Shown here in pieces: positions 31,914-43,349 of a stretch of 53,307 nt of DNA. A program made the position numbers and the translations under genes. Each line of letters opens with the position of its first letter. Position 1 is the stretch's first letter. The notes under the pieces were generated by a model. That model made no database searches, was not told the DNA's origin, and saw only the letters and a list, made by a program, of their open reading frames with translations. The DNA is from Gnetum montanum (lineage: Eukaryota; Streptophyta; Gnetopsida; Gnetales; Gnetaceae): NCBI GenBank assembly GCA_015680685.1, contig MNCI01017810.1, positions 3,517 through 56,823 on the forward strand. The letters are read 5' to 3'.

Positions 31914-34265
31914 ATGTCTTCTTCTTTGCACAAAAGCACTTCATCGCCTAATACTAACACAAGAGACAGTTGGCAGCATAACGCACGTAACCAAGATCTG
32001 CTAGTTCCTCAACAATTTGGGGTAGTATATACTCATCATGATGAGTATGTACCTGATTTCACCTTTATCCTCCACCAAGATGAACAACTACATTGGAGAG
32101 ACTTGGAGGGTAACATAGTGTTGCCTCCAGACTGATCAGTTTCCAACATGCTCCTTCATGCTCTCACAGGAATATGCATGCTGCTTTTATATGTGGAATA
32201 CGTTGCATGTGATCATGAAATAAGGGACTATCATCCCATATAAGTGCAACATCAATGGGACTTGCAACAGGGGAGTTACCATGCATCCTTGAAGGGTAAA
32301 TGGCCCCATAATGCCCCACAAATTTTAAGCGAAATTGGGGATGGTGAACTGGTTTCAACAGGTTCCCCACAAAATGATGTTTCCCCTTCTAATGATGGTC
32401 AAGAGGTGGTGTATCAAAACCTCCACTCTGTGGTTTACAACCTTAGTTCTGATCCCCACAAACACAAAGTGTTCAATGAGGAAACACAAACACACGATAA
32501 GGATAGATGTTCTGATTGTAATCACGATCACGATCAAGGCTAAGGCCACCGAAGAGAAGGTAGAAAACACTGTCATGGTGATGGTTCTCCTTCTTCTTCA
32601 CCTTCAGCATTGCATTCACCCTCTCCTTTGATGTCTAGACATAGTCATAAGAAAACTAATTGTGAGGATAAAGGAAAAAAAGTGAAAAACATCGATGAGA
32701 TAGTCGAGAACGAGGACAAGGGCACTCTAGGGAATCATGACATAGAAGAATGGAGAGTAGGGAACTATGTAGATATCACAAAAGCTATGAACGATATGAC
32801 CACGAAGAGCCCCTACTCACAACTAGAAGCATGTTGGATATAACAGAGGTTGTAAGAGTTCCAACAAGGCATAAAAAGGATAGTAGGATCAAGAGGTTAG
32901 ACATGAACAATATCCCACGATTTGAAGGGGGATACAACGTTGATCATCAAAACCATTTACAAGCATTTCACGATGCATGTGCCTTGCAGAACATAGAAAA
33001 TGAATAGCAAAAACTAAAGTTGTTCCCAAGGATACTAGTGAAAGAAGCTGAGAGCTGGTACTGGTCCTTAGAACTGGAATCCATTCAGAGGTGGAGTACA
33101 ATGTTAAAGTTGTTTAATGATAAGTATCAAATGTACTCTCGAGTGTCTACCCTGTGAAAAAAAAATCCAAGGATGGAATTAAGAAAATCATGAACCCTTG
33201 GATGTTGCCATGGGTTGCTAGTATGCACTGTTACATCGTTATCCTGGCCATGGTTATTTGCAGAGGTATCAATTGCACCATCTCATGGATGGACTTAGGC
33301 ATGAAATAAGGAGAACCTTTGGAACGTATGCCCAAGGGAGATTATTAGATATTAGGTCTCATCAGGTTCATAGATTGTTAGAGAAAGTACCCAAGGAAGA
33401 AGGGGAGCTACGTAAGAGAGAAAGTGAGAAAGAATACAACCAAGATCCTTTCCTCCGAAAAAGGGGAGTGAGATTCTGTGAAGAGGAGGAAGAGTCACCA
33501 CTCGAAGAGATGGTGAATAGGAAAAATTTGCCACTCCAAAAGTTAACAACAAAAGTATTGGCAAAGGTAGATCAAATGTGGGACTCCTTGGATAGTAGGT
33601 TTGAAACTGTTCTTAAAATCATAGAAGTGTCTAAGGAGTGAGGTAGTGACTATAACAAAAAGAAAAAGAGAGAAGTGGACAATGCACGTAAAAAAGGTAA
33701 GGGCAAAATGGCCATCACTGAAGAGGTTGTGGATTCAGAAATAGACAGTGATGGTGGATCTAAGATATGCCAATATGACCATCCTAAGGGATATTGCCTA
33801 GTGATCTCACATTTACAAGAGTCTGGGGTGTATGCACTCAACCCATAACTTAATAAACAGCAAGCACCCCAACGGTTACCGTATCCCCAAGGTAACCCAA
33901 GGTAGTTCCACCAACCTTCAACATATTATCCAAGTGGAACTCCACCACAACCTGTTAAGCAACATCAATAGGGGAAATACCCATAGTAATGGGGAATGCC
34001 ACCACCAAGGCAAAAATACCCCTATTGGCAACCGGATCCATATGGCTACTATGTGCAACAGCCAATCTGTCCACATGACTCTGTTGGTCACGTGACACCA
34101 CAACATCACTATCAAACTTGGGATTATTATAGGACTCCTTCTCCTAGGGGAGATAACCCACAAACATATCACTCCAAATCCATCCCCAACTCTCACACTG
34201 ATAGCTCCATTACCACTTGCTCCAGCGATGCAAGGGGAACTCCCCGCTCAACCGTAGCAACGTAA
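31914..34265 (+). pseudogene. Gag of element B, decayed
   Basis: The ATG at 31914 (MSSSLHKSTSSPNTNTRD) matches the start of D's gag at 49681. A His/Ser-rich linker lies at about 32480-32700. The retrotransposon gag domain at about 32850-33350 contains RYQLHHLMDGLRHEIRRTFG and AQGRLLDIRSHQVHRLLE. The zinc-knuckle position (about 33764-33800) is CQYDHPKGYC, a C-x3-H-x4-C remnant. A Pro/Tyr/Gln-rich tail follows to 34265. Multiple stops and frameshifts (about 32133, 32840-33240, 33640, 33900) inactivate it. Confidence 0.88.
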
Positions 34266-34371
34266 TGCTACGAGGGCTATGAATCTTCAACCCATTGCTG
34301 GTTCTAACAACCGTATGAAGAGAAGACCTTTCTTTAGAACCAACAGTCCAACCAAGCCCTTACAACCATAA

Positions 34372-34923
34372 GTGATTGAACCTCTGAATGCCTCCCCATC
34401 AATTAAGGCTTCAGGGCTTCCTTCAAACCAAACACCGAGCTCAACGCATACGATTATGTTAACACATGCCGTTACTGACTGGATTAAGGTGGAACACCTT
34501 CCTAGGAAATTCTTTGATCCTAGAATCCCTCTAATCTATCTCCAAGTCACTGGGAATGAACCATGTAAAGCTCTTCTAGACTCAGGTTTCAGAGTCAACT
34601 TAATATCACAAGAGATGTACAAAGCCTGGAACTTGCCTCCATTACGGAATAGCAACATCTGTGTAGAGTTGGCCGACCAGTCCATAACTATCCCATTGGG
34701 ATTAGTGGAAGATGTTGTTACCACTATTTGTGGATGGTCATATCCAGCTGACTTCCTAGTGATTCAGGTGAATAACGGTAAGGGGGACTTCCCAATCATA
34801 ATGGGAAGATCATGGCTACGCACCATCGATGCATGCCTAGGAATCCATGATCTTTTCCTAGAAATATCAAAGGAAAATACATTTGGAAAGATCAAGAAGA
34901 AGAAAGTTCCATGCATCACATAA
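34372..34923 (+). CDS. Retroviral-type aspartic protease region of element B
   Basis: A 183-codon open stretch from ATG 34372 to TAA. KALLDSGFRVNLIS carries the D-S-G catalytic triad, and FPIIMGRSWLRTID is the C-terminal I-I-M-G-R-x-W block of the fold. The enzyme would dimerise and cleave Gag-Pol. The ATG is only the first in the open stretch; in an intact element this would be an internal part of a Gag-Pol frame, so this is a polyprotein segment rather than a separate gene. A stop just after it separates it from reverse transcriptase. D has the matching region at 52170-52749. Confidence 0.85.
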   Translation: MIEPLNASPSIKASGLPSNQTPSSTHTIMLTHAVTDWIKVEHLPRKFFDPRIPLIYLQVTGNEPCKALLDSGFRVNLISQEMYKAWNLPPLRNSNICVELADQSITIPLGLVEDVVTTICGWSYPADFLVIQVNNGKGDFPIIMGRSWLRTIDACLGIHDLFLEISKENTFGKIKKKKVPCIT

Positions 34924-35199
34924 AATGACACAGGGTGTAATTGTGTGTAGAGATCATGGGTTATGCAAAGTTTAGCATTGCATGCATGAAATTGGTGTGC
35001 ACAAGACATTAATATACAAAAGTGCCTTTATGAAGTAGCCACATGACAAGAAGACACCCAGTGGTAGATGGCTAATCAAGAGAGCAACTCACTGACATGC
35101 ATGGAACTAACTGAGGGAATGACTAGTGCTTACATTAAAAGCATAGATGCATTAGAGCAAGTTTGTTGCCAACTTCCAAGCCTTAAACTTGAAAACATC

Positions 35200-36178
35200 A
35201 ACTGGGGGAAGTTGGAAATTCCTTAGATATTTAAACAAGAGCCCCTAGATTTGAAACCATTTCCCATGGCTCTGGAGTATATGACCCTAAAAAATGAAAA
35301 ATCGGTGATCATCAACGCAAGACTTATTCCCAAACAAAAAGAAAGAATGCTAAAAGTGATAAAAAAGTGGTCAAAAGCCTTTGCCTAGTCATACCTCAAG
35401 TTAACTGGAATAGATCCTAGGATATGCCAGCCTAGGATTTACACTAATCCCTCCATGAAACCTTGAAAACAACCGCAAAGGCGATTAAACCAAAAATTAA
35501 AGCAAATAGTAAAAGAAGAAATAGAATAGATTCTTAAGGCTGGGTTCATATATCCCATTGTTGATAGTGAATGGGTTAGCCCTCTAGTGATCATGCCTAA
35601 AAACGGAGGTAAATGGAGGATGTGTATAGATTTTAGGCTATTGAACATGACAACATTTAAGGACCACTTTCTGTTACCATTCGTTGACCAAGTCTTAGAC
35701 ATCATAGTGGGGCATCGCTATTATAGTTTTCTGGATGACTATAGTGGATACAACCAAATAAAAATAGCCCGAGAAGAGCAATCCAAGACTACGTTCACCA
35801 GTCCTTGGGAAACTTTTGCATACAAACGGATGTTGTTTGGCTTGTGCAATGCCCCTGTAACATTTCAACGACTAGTTCTAGGAATCTTCCAACAACAGAT
35901 AGGAAATGGTATGGAGGTCTTTATGGATGACTTCTCCACTTATGGAGCAAACTTTGATCAAGCCTTGGACTGGTTGGAGCAAGTATTAAAAAGATGTGTA
36001 GAAACCAATTTGAGGCTTAATTGGTAGAAAAGCCATTTGATGGTCCAAGAGGGCATACTACTAGGGCACAAAATCTCATACATAGGGATAAAGGTAGACC
36101 CTAAAAAATCAAATTTATCCAAGGAATTACCCATAAACTAGAAACTATTAAAGATATTCAGTCATTCCTTAGACATAC
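35200..36178 (+). pseudogene. Reverse transcriptase of element B, lightly damaged
   Basis: It copies element RNA into cDNA. The N-terminal lead-in (LTGIDPRICQPRIYTNPSMK) is typical of Athila pol. Palm and finger blocks are WRMCIDFRLLN, YYSFLDDYSGYNQI (first catalytic Asp), KRMLFGLCNAPVTFQRL, and VFMDDFSTYG, which is the Y/F-x-D-D box. The stretch 35587-36027 is open for 146 codons. Stops at about 35221, 35385, 35463, 35527 and 36027 break the rest. It continues through a damaged HKISYIGIKVDPKK connection and is cut by the internal deletion at about 36180. Confidence 0.92.
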
Positions 36179-36183
36179 TGGCT

Positions 36184-36593
36184 ACCTCTGTATACTATCC
36201 ATGGCATGTGACCTCAACCTTGACCCTGATCTAGCATAGAAATAACGGTTAGTAACCCTTAACTTGCTCGATGAAAATCGACTAGCTACCCTATCATCTA
36301 ATGAGTTGCACAAGGCATTCAATAAACAACATCATGACCTAAGGATTAGGAAAGTTAAATATCAACTGGGAGATAAGATTCTCTACTGGAATCCCACACA
36401 TGTGACACAATGTACTAAATTTCAAAAACTATGGGAAGGACCTTATATTATTTATGCAACTTCTCCTTTAGGGGCCATGACCATATACAAACCTAAGAGC
36501 CCTGATAAGAGATTATTAGTCAATGTGCAACAGACCAAACCATTCCATGAACTTAGAATAGCTAATGCACACAATACCTTTGAGAAGGGATGA
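36184..36593 (+). pseudogene. Integrase C-terminal module of element B (rest deleted)
   Basis: From the first bases after the junction the sequence equals the F integrase end: ILSMACDLNLDPDLA, LATLSSNELHKAFNKQHHDL, VKYQLGDKILYWNP, and GPYIIYATSPLGAM. 36264-36593 stays open for 109 codons. The zinc module, the DDE core and all of RNase H are missing. It pairs with 925-1395 of F. Confidence 0.9.
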
Positions 36594-36632
36594 CCCTGCT
36601 CATTATTTTGGATCTCCTCCTTTCAACTTAGT

Positions 36633-36645
36633 CATGGGGGAGATG
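36633..36645 (+). promoter_or_regulatory. Polypurine-tract-like sequence after pol (element B)
   Basis: CATGGGGGAGATG lies 40 bp after the integrase stop, in the same place as the tract at 1375 in F. Confidence 0.4.
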
Positions 36646-38645
36646 ACCACCTCTGGTGATCAATCAAGGCCCTTAGTTCTTTTTGAATTTTTTTTAACAC
36701 ATTTTTGTTTCATAGATTTTTGCTTTACACATTCTTTCAACTTTTCTTATTTTTGTTTTACACCATCGTTCATATTTTTACTATTTGTTTATTTACTTGA
36801 TTGCTTTTATCTATCATTCAATATGTGCTCATGATGGTGGATTGAATTATATCATATTGATTGCTAATGTTTGGTTTTTACCTTTGAATTATGATGCTAG
36901 TAATAAGGTATGGCTCGTTGATATAACATGCAATGAGTCCATGTCGTCCATGCATCCATGAATTTCTATGGTCTCTCTTGGCTTGGAACTATATAGTCCC
37001 TTTTTTTAAATAATAGAACTATCAAAAAATTGGTGATTGAGCATTTCTCAAACTAAGGAAGGACTCAAGGATTGAAAAGGGTGTGACTTCAAGGGGATTT
37101 GATGCATTTGTGCTAACCATTCTCTTGGGTGCTTGAATGTTTCCTTCTTGGGTTTTCCTTACCATTCTAACATTGCTCCATTATCGGGAAGCGGAGCTAA
37201 TAAAAATAATAAGTCTCTGCATGGTGTGATTCTCACGTAAAAAAAAGGAAAAAAATGAGAATTCAAAGCACACCCCTTAGACAAAATAAATGCAAAAAAA
37301 AAAAAATGCATGGGTCTTTGCATGGTGTGGTTCCCATTCAAAAAAAAATAACAACATGGAAATTCAAAGCACACCCCTTAGACCAAATAAAAGGGCTACA
37401 AGCACTGGTTATGGAACTAGAAAGATATGTTACCCATGCCTAAAAGTTCCCTCTAACTAAGGCCCTTTCTCACTTCCTACTTCTCCATCTCGCTCTCATC
37501 GGAATGGTGGTGACTCTTTGTAGAAGCATTCTTGTTGCTTTAAGTGGATGGATTGGTCAAGTGTGTTGATGCGAGGTCATTGGATGTGGTTTTTTTGAGC
37601 CTAGATTTGGGATGAGTTCTACTCAATCACATTAACCATAAAATACAAAAGGGGCTTTACACAACTTTATTCGTGGGATTCGATTGCATTCTCTCCTCTC
37701 CATCTTTCTTTCCATTTTCCACCTCATTGCCATTTTTATCATTAGTCCATTTCTGGGTTGATGCATTGTTTTTCTTTGGTAAATTCTTGTGGGTAAGTTT
37801 TTAACTCTTTCTTCCAAATGAAATTTCTAGAGCATATGGACTCTTTGGTTTGTGGGTTTGTTAGGGCATAAAAGGCATGAGCCTGCCTTGGGGAGGACAC
37901 ACTAGCATTCCTTTTTGGTGCAATTGTTAACTTATTTTCCTTAAACATTTTCTACAATTGATCATTTCTTGTTTCATCCCCATCCATGACATCCATTTTA
38001 TTGGTGTTGCCATTGTTATTTTTTCCCATCTTTCTTGTTTCTCATATTTCTCCATCTTATAGCTGCCGAAGGTTCGCTCTTTGTTGTGGGGGCCCCAGCA
38101 CAAATTTTTCAATTTTCTCCATTTTACTATTCACCTAACCCCTACACCTTGGGTAGTTACTTGTGATAAATCTCTGAACTAGTTTCTACCATAACCACAA
38201 CTTAGCCAATGCACTTCATATCGAGGCAAGGTATCAACTACATTATGGTTTATCTATCCTTGCTCATTTGTGATTGTGTTGTGTGTGCAAATGATGATCA
38301 TACAAACAATGGATTGGGCTTAGAGGAAGCACTCAGGATGGATCGGAACTGGAGCATTTACAAAAGGGAAAATTCTAGTGATGTGGCTATGGATAAATAA
38401 AGGAAGGCATAATCTTAGCATTGGTGGAAACATGCTTCATTTTCTCTCTCTCTCTTTCTCTACAAGCTAGCAAATAAAGGCTTGGATGTCATTTATGTAC
38501 GAGTGTTCACCACAATGTTGTAATATGCTTATTGATCCATTCACTGGGCATGTTGAGTCTATCATTCGTTAGTTGTTAATTAGTCAATAATCCCATACCT
38601 TCCCAATATTTTGTAAGGAACTCGAGGATGAGTTTTCATTCATTC
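36646..38645 (+). other. Post-pol non-coding region of element B
   Basis: Two kilobases without a convincing coding frame. The first 1.1 kb aligns with 1396-2420 of F. 36830-37450 also aligns with 14340-14760 of A. A CT-rich run lies at 38441-38460. No env-like ORF2 is visible, unlike A. Confidence 0.7.
37211..37391 (+). repeat. Tandem duplication of about 100 bp (two units)
   Basis: Two units each contain TTGCATGGTGTG-type and AATTCAAAGCACACCCCTTA words separated by A-rich runs. F has one unit at about 1930-2010, so B gained one. Confidence 0.8.
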
Positions 38646-38654
38646 GTGGGGGTA
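38646..38654 (+). promoter_or_regulatory. Polypurine tract of element B
   Basis: GTGGGGGTA directly abuts the 3' LTR, preceded by the shared CTCGAGGATGAGTTTTCATT. Confidence 0.85.
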
Positions 38655-39588
38655 TGATGAGAGTGGTTACTCTAATAATTAGAGTGGTAATTATTAGAGT
38701 GGTTACTCTAATTATTAGAGTATTTATTATTAGAGTAGTTACTCTAATTATTAGAGTGGTAGTTTCTCTAAAATTAGAGGGGCAGTTTCTCTAAAATTAG
38801 AGTGGAAATTTTTGTAATTATTAGAGTAGTTGCTCCCAAGCCTATAAATATAGTGCCTAGGCACACAATAGGAAAAGTCAAGAAGAAGAAGAAGAGTCAA
38901 GAAGAATTTAGAGGAGGAAGTCTTTTAGGAGTCAAGTAGCAAAACTCTAGCCAAGTGCCCGCAGTAGGAGGTCTAAGTGTGTACGGATCTTTATTTGAGC
39001 ATTGTGTACCTGAGCACACCTTCTGTACAGTAATAAAGACGAGCTCTTGGATTCATCCTTGTAGCACTTGAGATTTATTTTCTTACTTATTTCCTTTATT
39101 TTTTTTCTTCTGCATTTATTTTATTTTATTTTATTTTATACACTTTACATTTCTATTATTAGCACACATAGTACGATCACTTCGAACATGCGTGTAACAC
39201 TTGGTAACCTAGTAATGATTAGCATTTGGTAATCCTAGTAGTGTCGTGCTAATTTAGGATGTGTATGGAAATTGAGAATGGATACTAGTGTTAGGATTAG
39301 TTTAAAGCCTAGTTAATCAGTAGTTAAGTTAAATTAGTTACTTAGTTATCTCTCTCTTTTCTTATTAGCAGTAAGACATAAAAACATAAAAGCTATAAAA
39401 ATCATATACATCAAACTTACTTAACCATACAATTGTGACATACAAGTAAGTTTGGGAAGACAACAATCAACCAACTCGTCCTTGTTCCACAAAGGCACAT
39501 AGATACTTAGTCCTTGAAATTTGACCAAATTGTGCGTGAAACACTTGTATTCATATCATTGAGTGTAGGGGCAGCTCGCCGCTCATCA
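38655..39588 (+). repeat. 3' LTR of element B (934 bp)
   Basis: It has the same structure as the 5' LTR. The palindromic array is at about 38660-38835, TATAAATA at 38843-38850, and the TCTTTATT (38988-38995)/AATAAAGA (39032-39039) hairpin follows. It ends GCCGCTCATCA. The two LTRs differ in array length. Confidence 0.93.
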
Positions 39589-39593
39589 GCTTG

Positions 39594-40421
39594 CTCCATT
39601 GTTGTGAGGAAATTCTTTTCCTTGGCTTGTAATGTTTCAGCCTAAGTGGTTCTAACCTCCTCCATCCTTCCTAGAGTTTGCAACTTTGGTTTCAGTTCAT
39701 GTTCCTTGGGTCCCTTGTCCATGGGTATAGTTGGTCTTGGTGTAGCCTTTTTCAAAGCCTTTTGTTGTTGGCCATCTTTAGTGGGCTTTGTTGTTGGTTT
39801 GACAATAGGCTATTTTTGTTGCCATTGTGGTGGTGGTTTCTTACTAACCTTTGAGTTGTGGGCCACTATAGGTGGGCTTTGGTCATGGGTTATTGTAGGC
39901 TTACTTATTGAAGGTGGAGGGTTCTAAATAAAAAATGGTTCCCTAGGATTTGGAAGATTGGTAACTTGTGATCTTGGTTGTGATGTTGATGCCATTGAAG
40001 ATGACACATGTATAATGAAGGACTTCTTAGGGACTAGAGTGGGTGGTATTTGTATGAAAAAGGATTCTCTAGGCTTTTTTTTGGGGTTGTGATGGTACTT
40101 TGATGAAAAATGGTTCCTTGGGAGGATTAGACCGTTTGGTTTTTGTGAATGAACCTACAATATAGGAGCTGTTGTTAGCTCTTGGAGAGCTAAACTCATT
40201 CAATACCAACTCTCTATGGTCTATCATCGTTTAGAGGTCATCCTTTAATGCTACAAAAAAATGATGTCATGACTAGCCATTTGATGATAATGACAATACC
40301 TATCCACTCTAAAGTACTTTGGTAGCTCAAGATCATCTTTGGTAGCTATCATTGGGTCTTTAGTTATGTCACAAAGATGATCATACCTATTATGAGCTTC
40401 TTCAAATAATTTCTTATGTTG
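39594..40421 (-). pseudogene. Gag C-terminal region of element C
   Basis: Read on the minus strand from 40421. KKLFEEAHNRYDHLCDI is followed by LPKYFRVDRYCHYHQMASHD, a knuckle-like C-x-x-H/C motif usual at the end of Gypsy gag, then a Thr/Pro-rich decayed linker leading to protease beyond element B. It connects upstream with 46538 after removing A'. Confidence 0.65.
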
Positions 40422-41280
40422 TGATTGGTGGTGAGGTACCCCTACACTCAACCATAAAAATACGAGCGTTTCATGCATGATTTGGTCGAACTATGAAGAT
40501 GAGCTAGTTGTGGTATCTAGATAGGTACTCGTTGATTGGAGTTCACTATCTTCCCACCTAGACTAGTATTTGCTATGTCACGTATGGTTTAGTCCAGATT
40601 GAGGTGTATGATGTGGTTTCTAACCTAGTGATACTCCTGGAGGCAATGTGAAACAACTTTAATTAAGGTAGGAGGAAAAGGGAGAGAGAATATAAGCTAG
40701 CCTAAGTGTGATGAGCATTTTTCCCTTCATCATATGTCCACATCTTGGACCTCGTGCACAACTACCACTAGGATTACCAAGTGCATGGCCTAGGTATGCT
40801 ACTAGGATACCAAGTAGTCACACTTGAATGCTCGTGATTATGTCATACTCATTTCACGTTTAAGGAGTTTAGGGTGAAGAGATATAAACTATGAAAATAA
40901 TAATTAACAATAACAATTAAATAATTAAACTAAGTGAATGCTGCAATGATGAAGTATCTTTGATCTTTATTTCTAGTCATGTGTGTGTCCAAGTACATCA
41001 CACTCGAATAAAGGTGTCGTACAATTACAATCATCACACTATAGGCATGCACTAGGAGAAAGCATTGAGAAGGACTAAAAATAAACAAACTTCTATCTAT
41101 TGACTAAAAACTAACTTACTGTTATTTTCCTGTGCACCCCATTGTGTATCTATAGGCTCACACGGGAACTACGATATCGTGCATCTGATATCGTGAGCCA
41201 AGCCATGATATCGCATACCTAATATCGTGTATGTGATATTGTGGGTGCGATATCAAGGCCTAATGAATCATGATTCATCA
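40422..41280 (-). repeat. 3' LTR of element A' (859 bp)
   Basis: Minus-strand start TGATGAATCATGATTCATT at 41280, with five or more GATATC-type units at 41171-41255 and TATAGATA at 41147-41154. The end at 40422 reads as the complement of TGATTGGTGGTGAGGTACC, slightly altered from TGATGAGTGG. Confidence 0.88.
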
Positions 41281-41290
41281 TACCCCCATG
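41281..41290 (-). promoter_or_regulatory. Polypurine tract of element A'
   Basis: Minus strand CATGGGGGTA abuts the 3' LTR, like the tracts in A and B. Confidence 0.8.
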
Positions 41291-41479
41291 ACTAAATGAA
41301 AACACGTCCTCGAGTCAAACAAAATGAGAAAAAGCCCCATTGATTACATAGCGGATAGGTATGGGATTATTGACTAACTAAGAATTCATTCATGCCATAG
41401 TGGAGAATTGAATAGAACAAAATTGGAACAGACACTAAAAAGAATAAAAAATCATAAAATTACAAAATTTTGTGAAACT

Positions 41480-41916
41480 CATGTGGTTCTAGGTGGTAGT
41501 GGCTCCTCCATGGGTCACTTCCCCTTGTCTTGTGCTCCAGGCTTTGGGATTTGATGGCTCTGAAGGAGTGCCTAGAGCTTTTCTTTTTCAATTTGGGGAT
41601 CTTGTGCTGTCCATGCTAATGCTCCAATTTTTGATAGAGTTGACACCTCCCATGGACATGGTAGTTGTGGGAACATCTTATTTGCTTTGATGTACCACAC
41701 CACAAACAACTGTTGTTCCTCTTCATAGGCTTGGGATCTGACCTCTCCACCCTTTTCTTGGCTAGATTGTGTAGTGATAGGAGTTCCCTGATGGATGTTG
41801 AATGATTGTGCCTCCTATTCCACATGTTCTACATGAGGTCCTTGGCCTCTACCTCCCCCTAGACATTTAGTTGCATCTTGAGAAGGTCCTCCTTATTTTC
41901 CTCTTTTATGGCCCAT
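41480..41916 (-). pseudogene. ORF2 of element A', internally deleted
   Basis: The ATG at 41916-41914 follows GTGATTATAG. The first about 60 codons match the N-terminal exon of A's ORF2 at the DNA level (GGAGGTAGAGGCCAAGGACC against GGAGAGGTGGAAGACAAGATCC). They then join directly to the last about 85 codons (EEEQQLF region, then KPGAQDKGK and PMEEPLPPRTT). The globular domain and coiled coil, about 2.3 kb in A, are missing. Confidence 0.65.
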
Positions 41917-43320
41917 CTATAATCACACAACGATCAATTGTTAGTAAGGTTATTGAAAGAAGTTCAATTATTTAATACCTTATGCATTTCCTTTAATAAA
42001 GGTTGAATTCTTTACTTAGTGGAATTTTAGAGTTAGAAATTTTTTCAAGGAAGTTTCCCTAAAATTTTAATGTTAGACCTAGTTTGTTTAGGTGACACAT
42101 CAAAGGACACGTAATGGTTTTGAGGAATGTTTGATAAAATGATAAAAAAGGAAAGAATAGATTTGGCAATGAAGTGCTCAGAGGGTATAAAATGATGTGA
42201 TGGTGATGTGTTGTGAGTGTGGATTACAAGGGTTACACAAGTGGGTCCTTCTCAAAGCAGGTTCCAACCTATAATGCCCTTGCATAACCACACCTTAAAA
42301 TGTCTATAGGCACTAGAAGGGTTAAATGTAATTAGCACCAATTCCACAAAACACACACATGTAGATACCACCTTGATGTGGTATGAATTCAATGCTATAC
42401 AAGACACGGGTCACAAATTCATGAATAGTGAGATGAGGTAAATTTAGAAGGGATTATAGAGATTGGGACATGAGGGAACTAGCCTAGGGCACAATGAATC
42501 CTCAATGTACTGCATGAGTAATGTGTCATTAACCTGTTGCTCAAAAATTAGGACCAAGTCCATTCCTCTGCTCAGTGACATCACATTTTTTCATCCCAAT
42601 GATAGATAACAATGAGAGCATCATGATGGCAAGGCGTACGATCACTTGGCATTTCGTACAAGGGAGGAGTGATTTTACTTTGTGGCATTCTTCTTCTCTT
42701 TTCTCTCCTTTTTTTTTGAATGAATGCTTAAGCCAGAGAAGCTGCCTACCTTCAGGTATGGGTGCATGTCTTTCTAGTGGAACCCCCTAGAATAGCATTG
42801 AGTTTCCTTGATTGAGTGTCTTTTGATGACTCTTACTCCCATTTTTCATTAGATATACAAGGATCTTAGTACAACCAAGTTGCATGATAACTCCTACAGA
42901 TCTTACCAAAGAGAATCCATAAGTTCCCTTGATGTCACACCCTGGCCATTCTCGCTTAGTCCATCCTTATTCACTTTGGGTATAATAAACACAAGGTTAC
43001 ATTAAGTTTTAATGATTAGGAATATCATTGTACCTAGGGTATATCCTCTTATTAATGAAATGGGTAGGTGGATGTTGTGGGCTCGCTGTCCAAGTAATTA
43101 GTCACCTGAGACTTGATAGCAGAGAACAACATCTCAACTAATGAGTCACTTGAGTGCTTTATTCATAGATGAGATTTCTCATAAAAATATAAAAAGAAAA
43201 AAAGATAAAGAAATAAATTAAAAGGTGAAAAACTAGAAAATAAAAATTTGAAAAATTAAAGAAATGGAAAAACTTTTATTAATTCTGTGTTGTGAGAATG
43301 GAGGATACCCCCCATAGCTA
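41917..43320 (-). other. Leader and post-gag segment of element A'
   Basis: 42225-42600 matches 14850-15260 of A, and 42700-43150 matches 14340-14760. Between 41917 and 42200 there is an AT-rich leader with a TATA-like word, TTTTATACCC (minus strand, about 42190), but no GATATC palindrome. No coding frame. Confidence 0.6.
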
Positions 43321-43349
43321 AGCCATTGAGCATGGCTAGAATTAATAAA

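Larger units (their letters stand above)
30813..39588 (+). mobile_element. Element B: Athila-like LTR retrotransposon with internal pol deletion
   Basis: The 5' LTR is 30813-31768 and the 3' LTR 38655-39588. Perfect GCTTG target duplications flank it (30808-30812, 39589-39593). It has a tRNA-Asp-type PBS, gag, protease, reverse transcriptase, a junction at about 36180 that skips RNase H and most of integrase, the integrase C-terminal module, a 2-kb post-pol region and a GTGGGGGTA tract. FMDDFSTYG in the reverse transcriptase and the tRNA-Asp primer site point to the Athila lineage. It lies inside element C. It is the best-preserved element here but cannot be autonomous. Confidence 0.95.

Noticed and set aside
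35439-35705. 88-codon minus-strand frame
   Set aside because: Antisense shadow of the reverse transcriptase.
38664-38835. Possible CRISPR-like array (regular short palindromic repeats)
   Set aside because: Spacers are not unique, the array is inside LTR U3 in a plant nuclear context, and no cas genes exist here.
39646-39927. 93-codon plus-strand hydrophobic frame
   Set aside because: Antisense of the element C gag linker; Gly/Val/Phe-rich only because the minus strand codes Pro/Thr/Lys-rich sequence.
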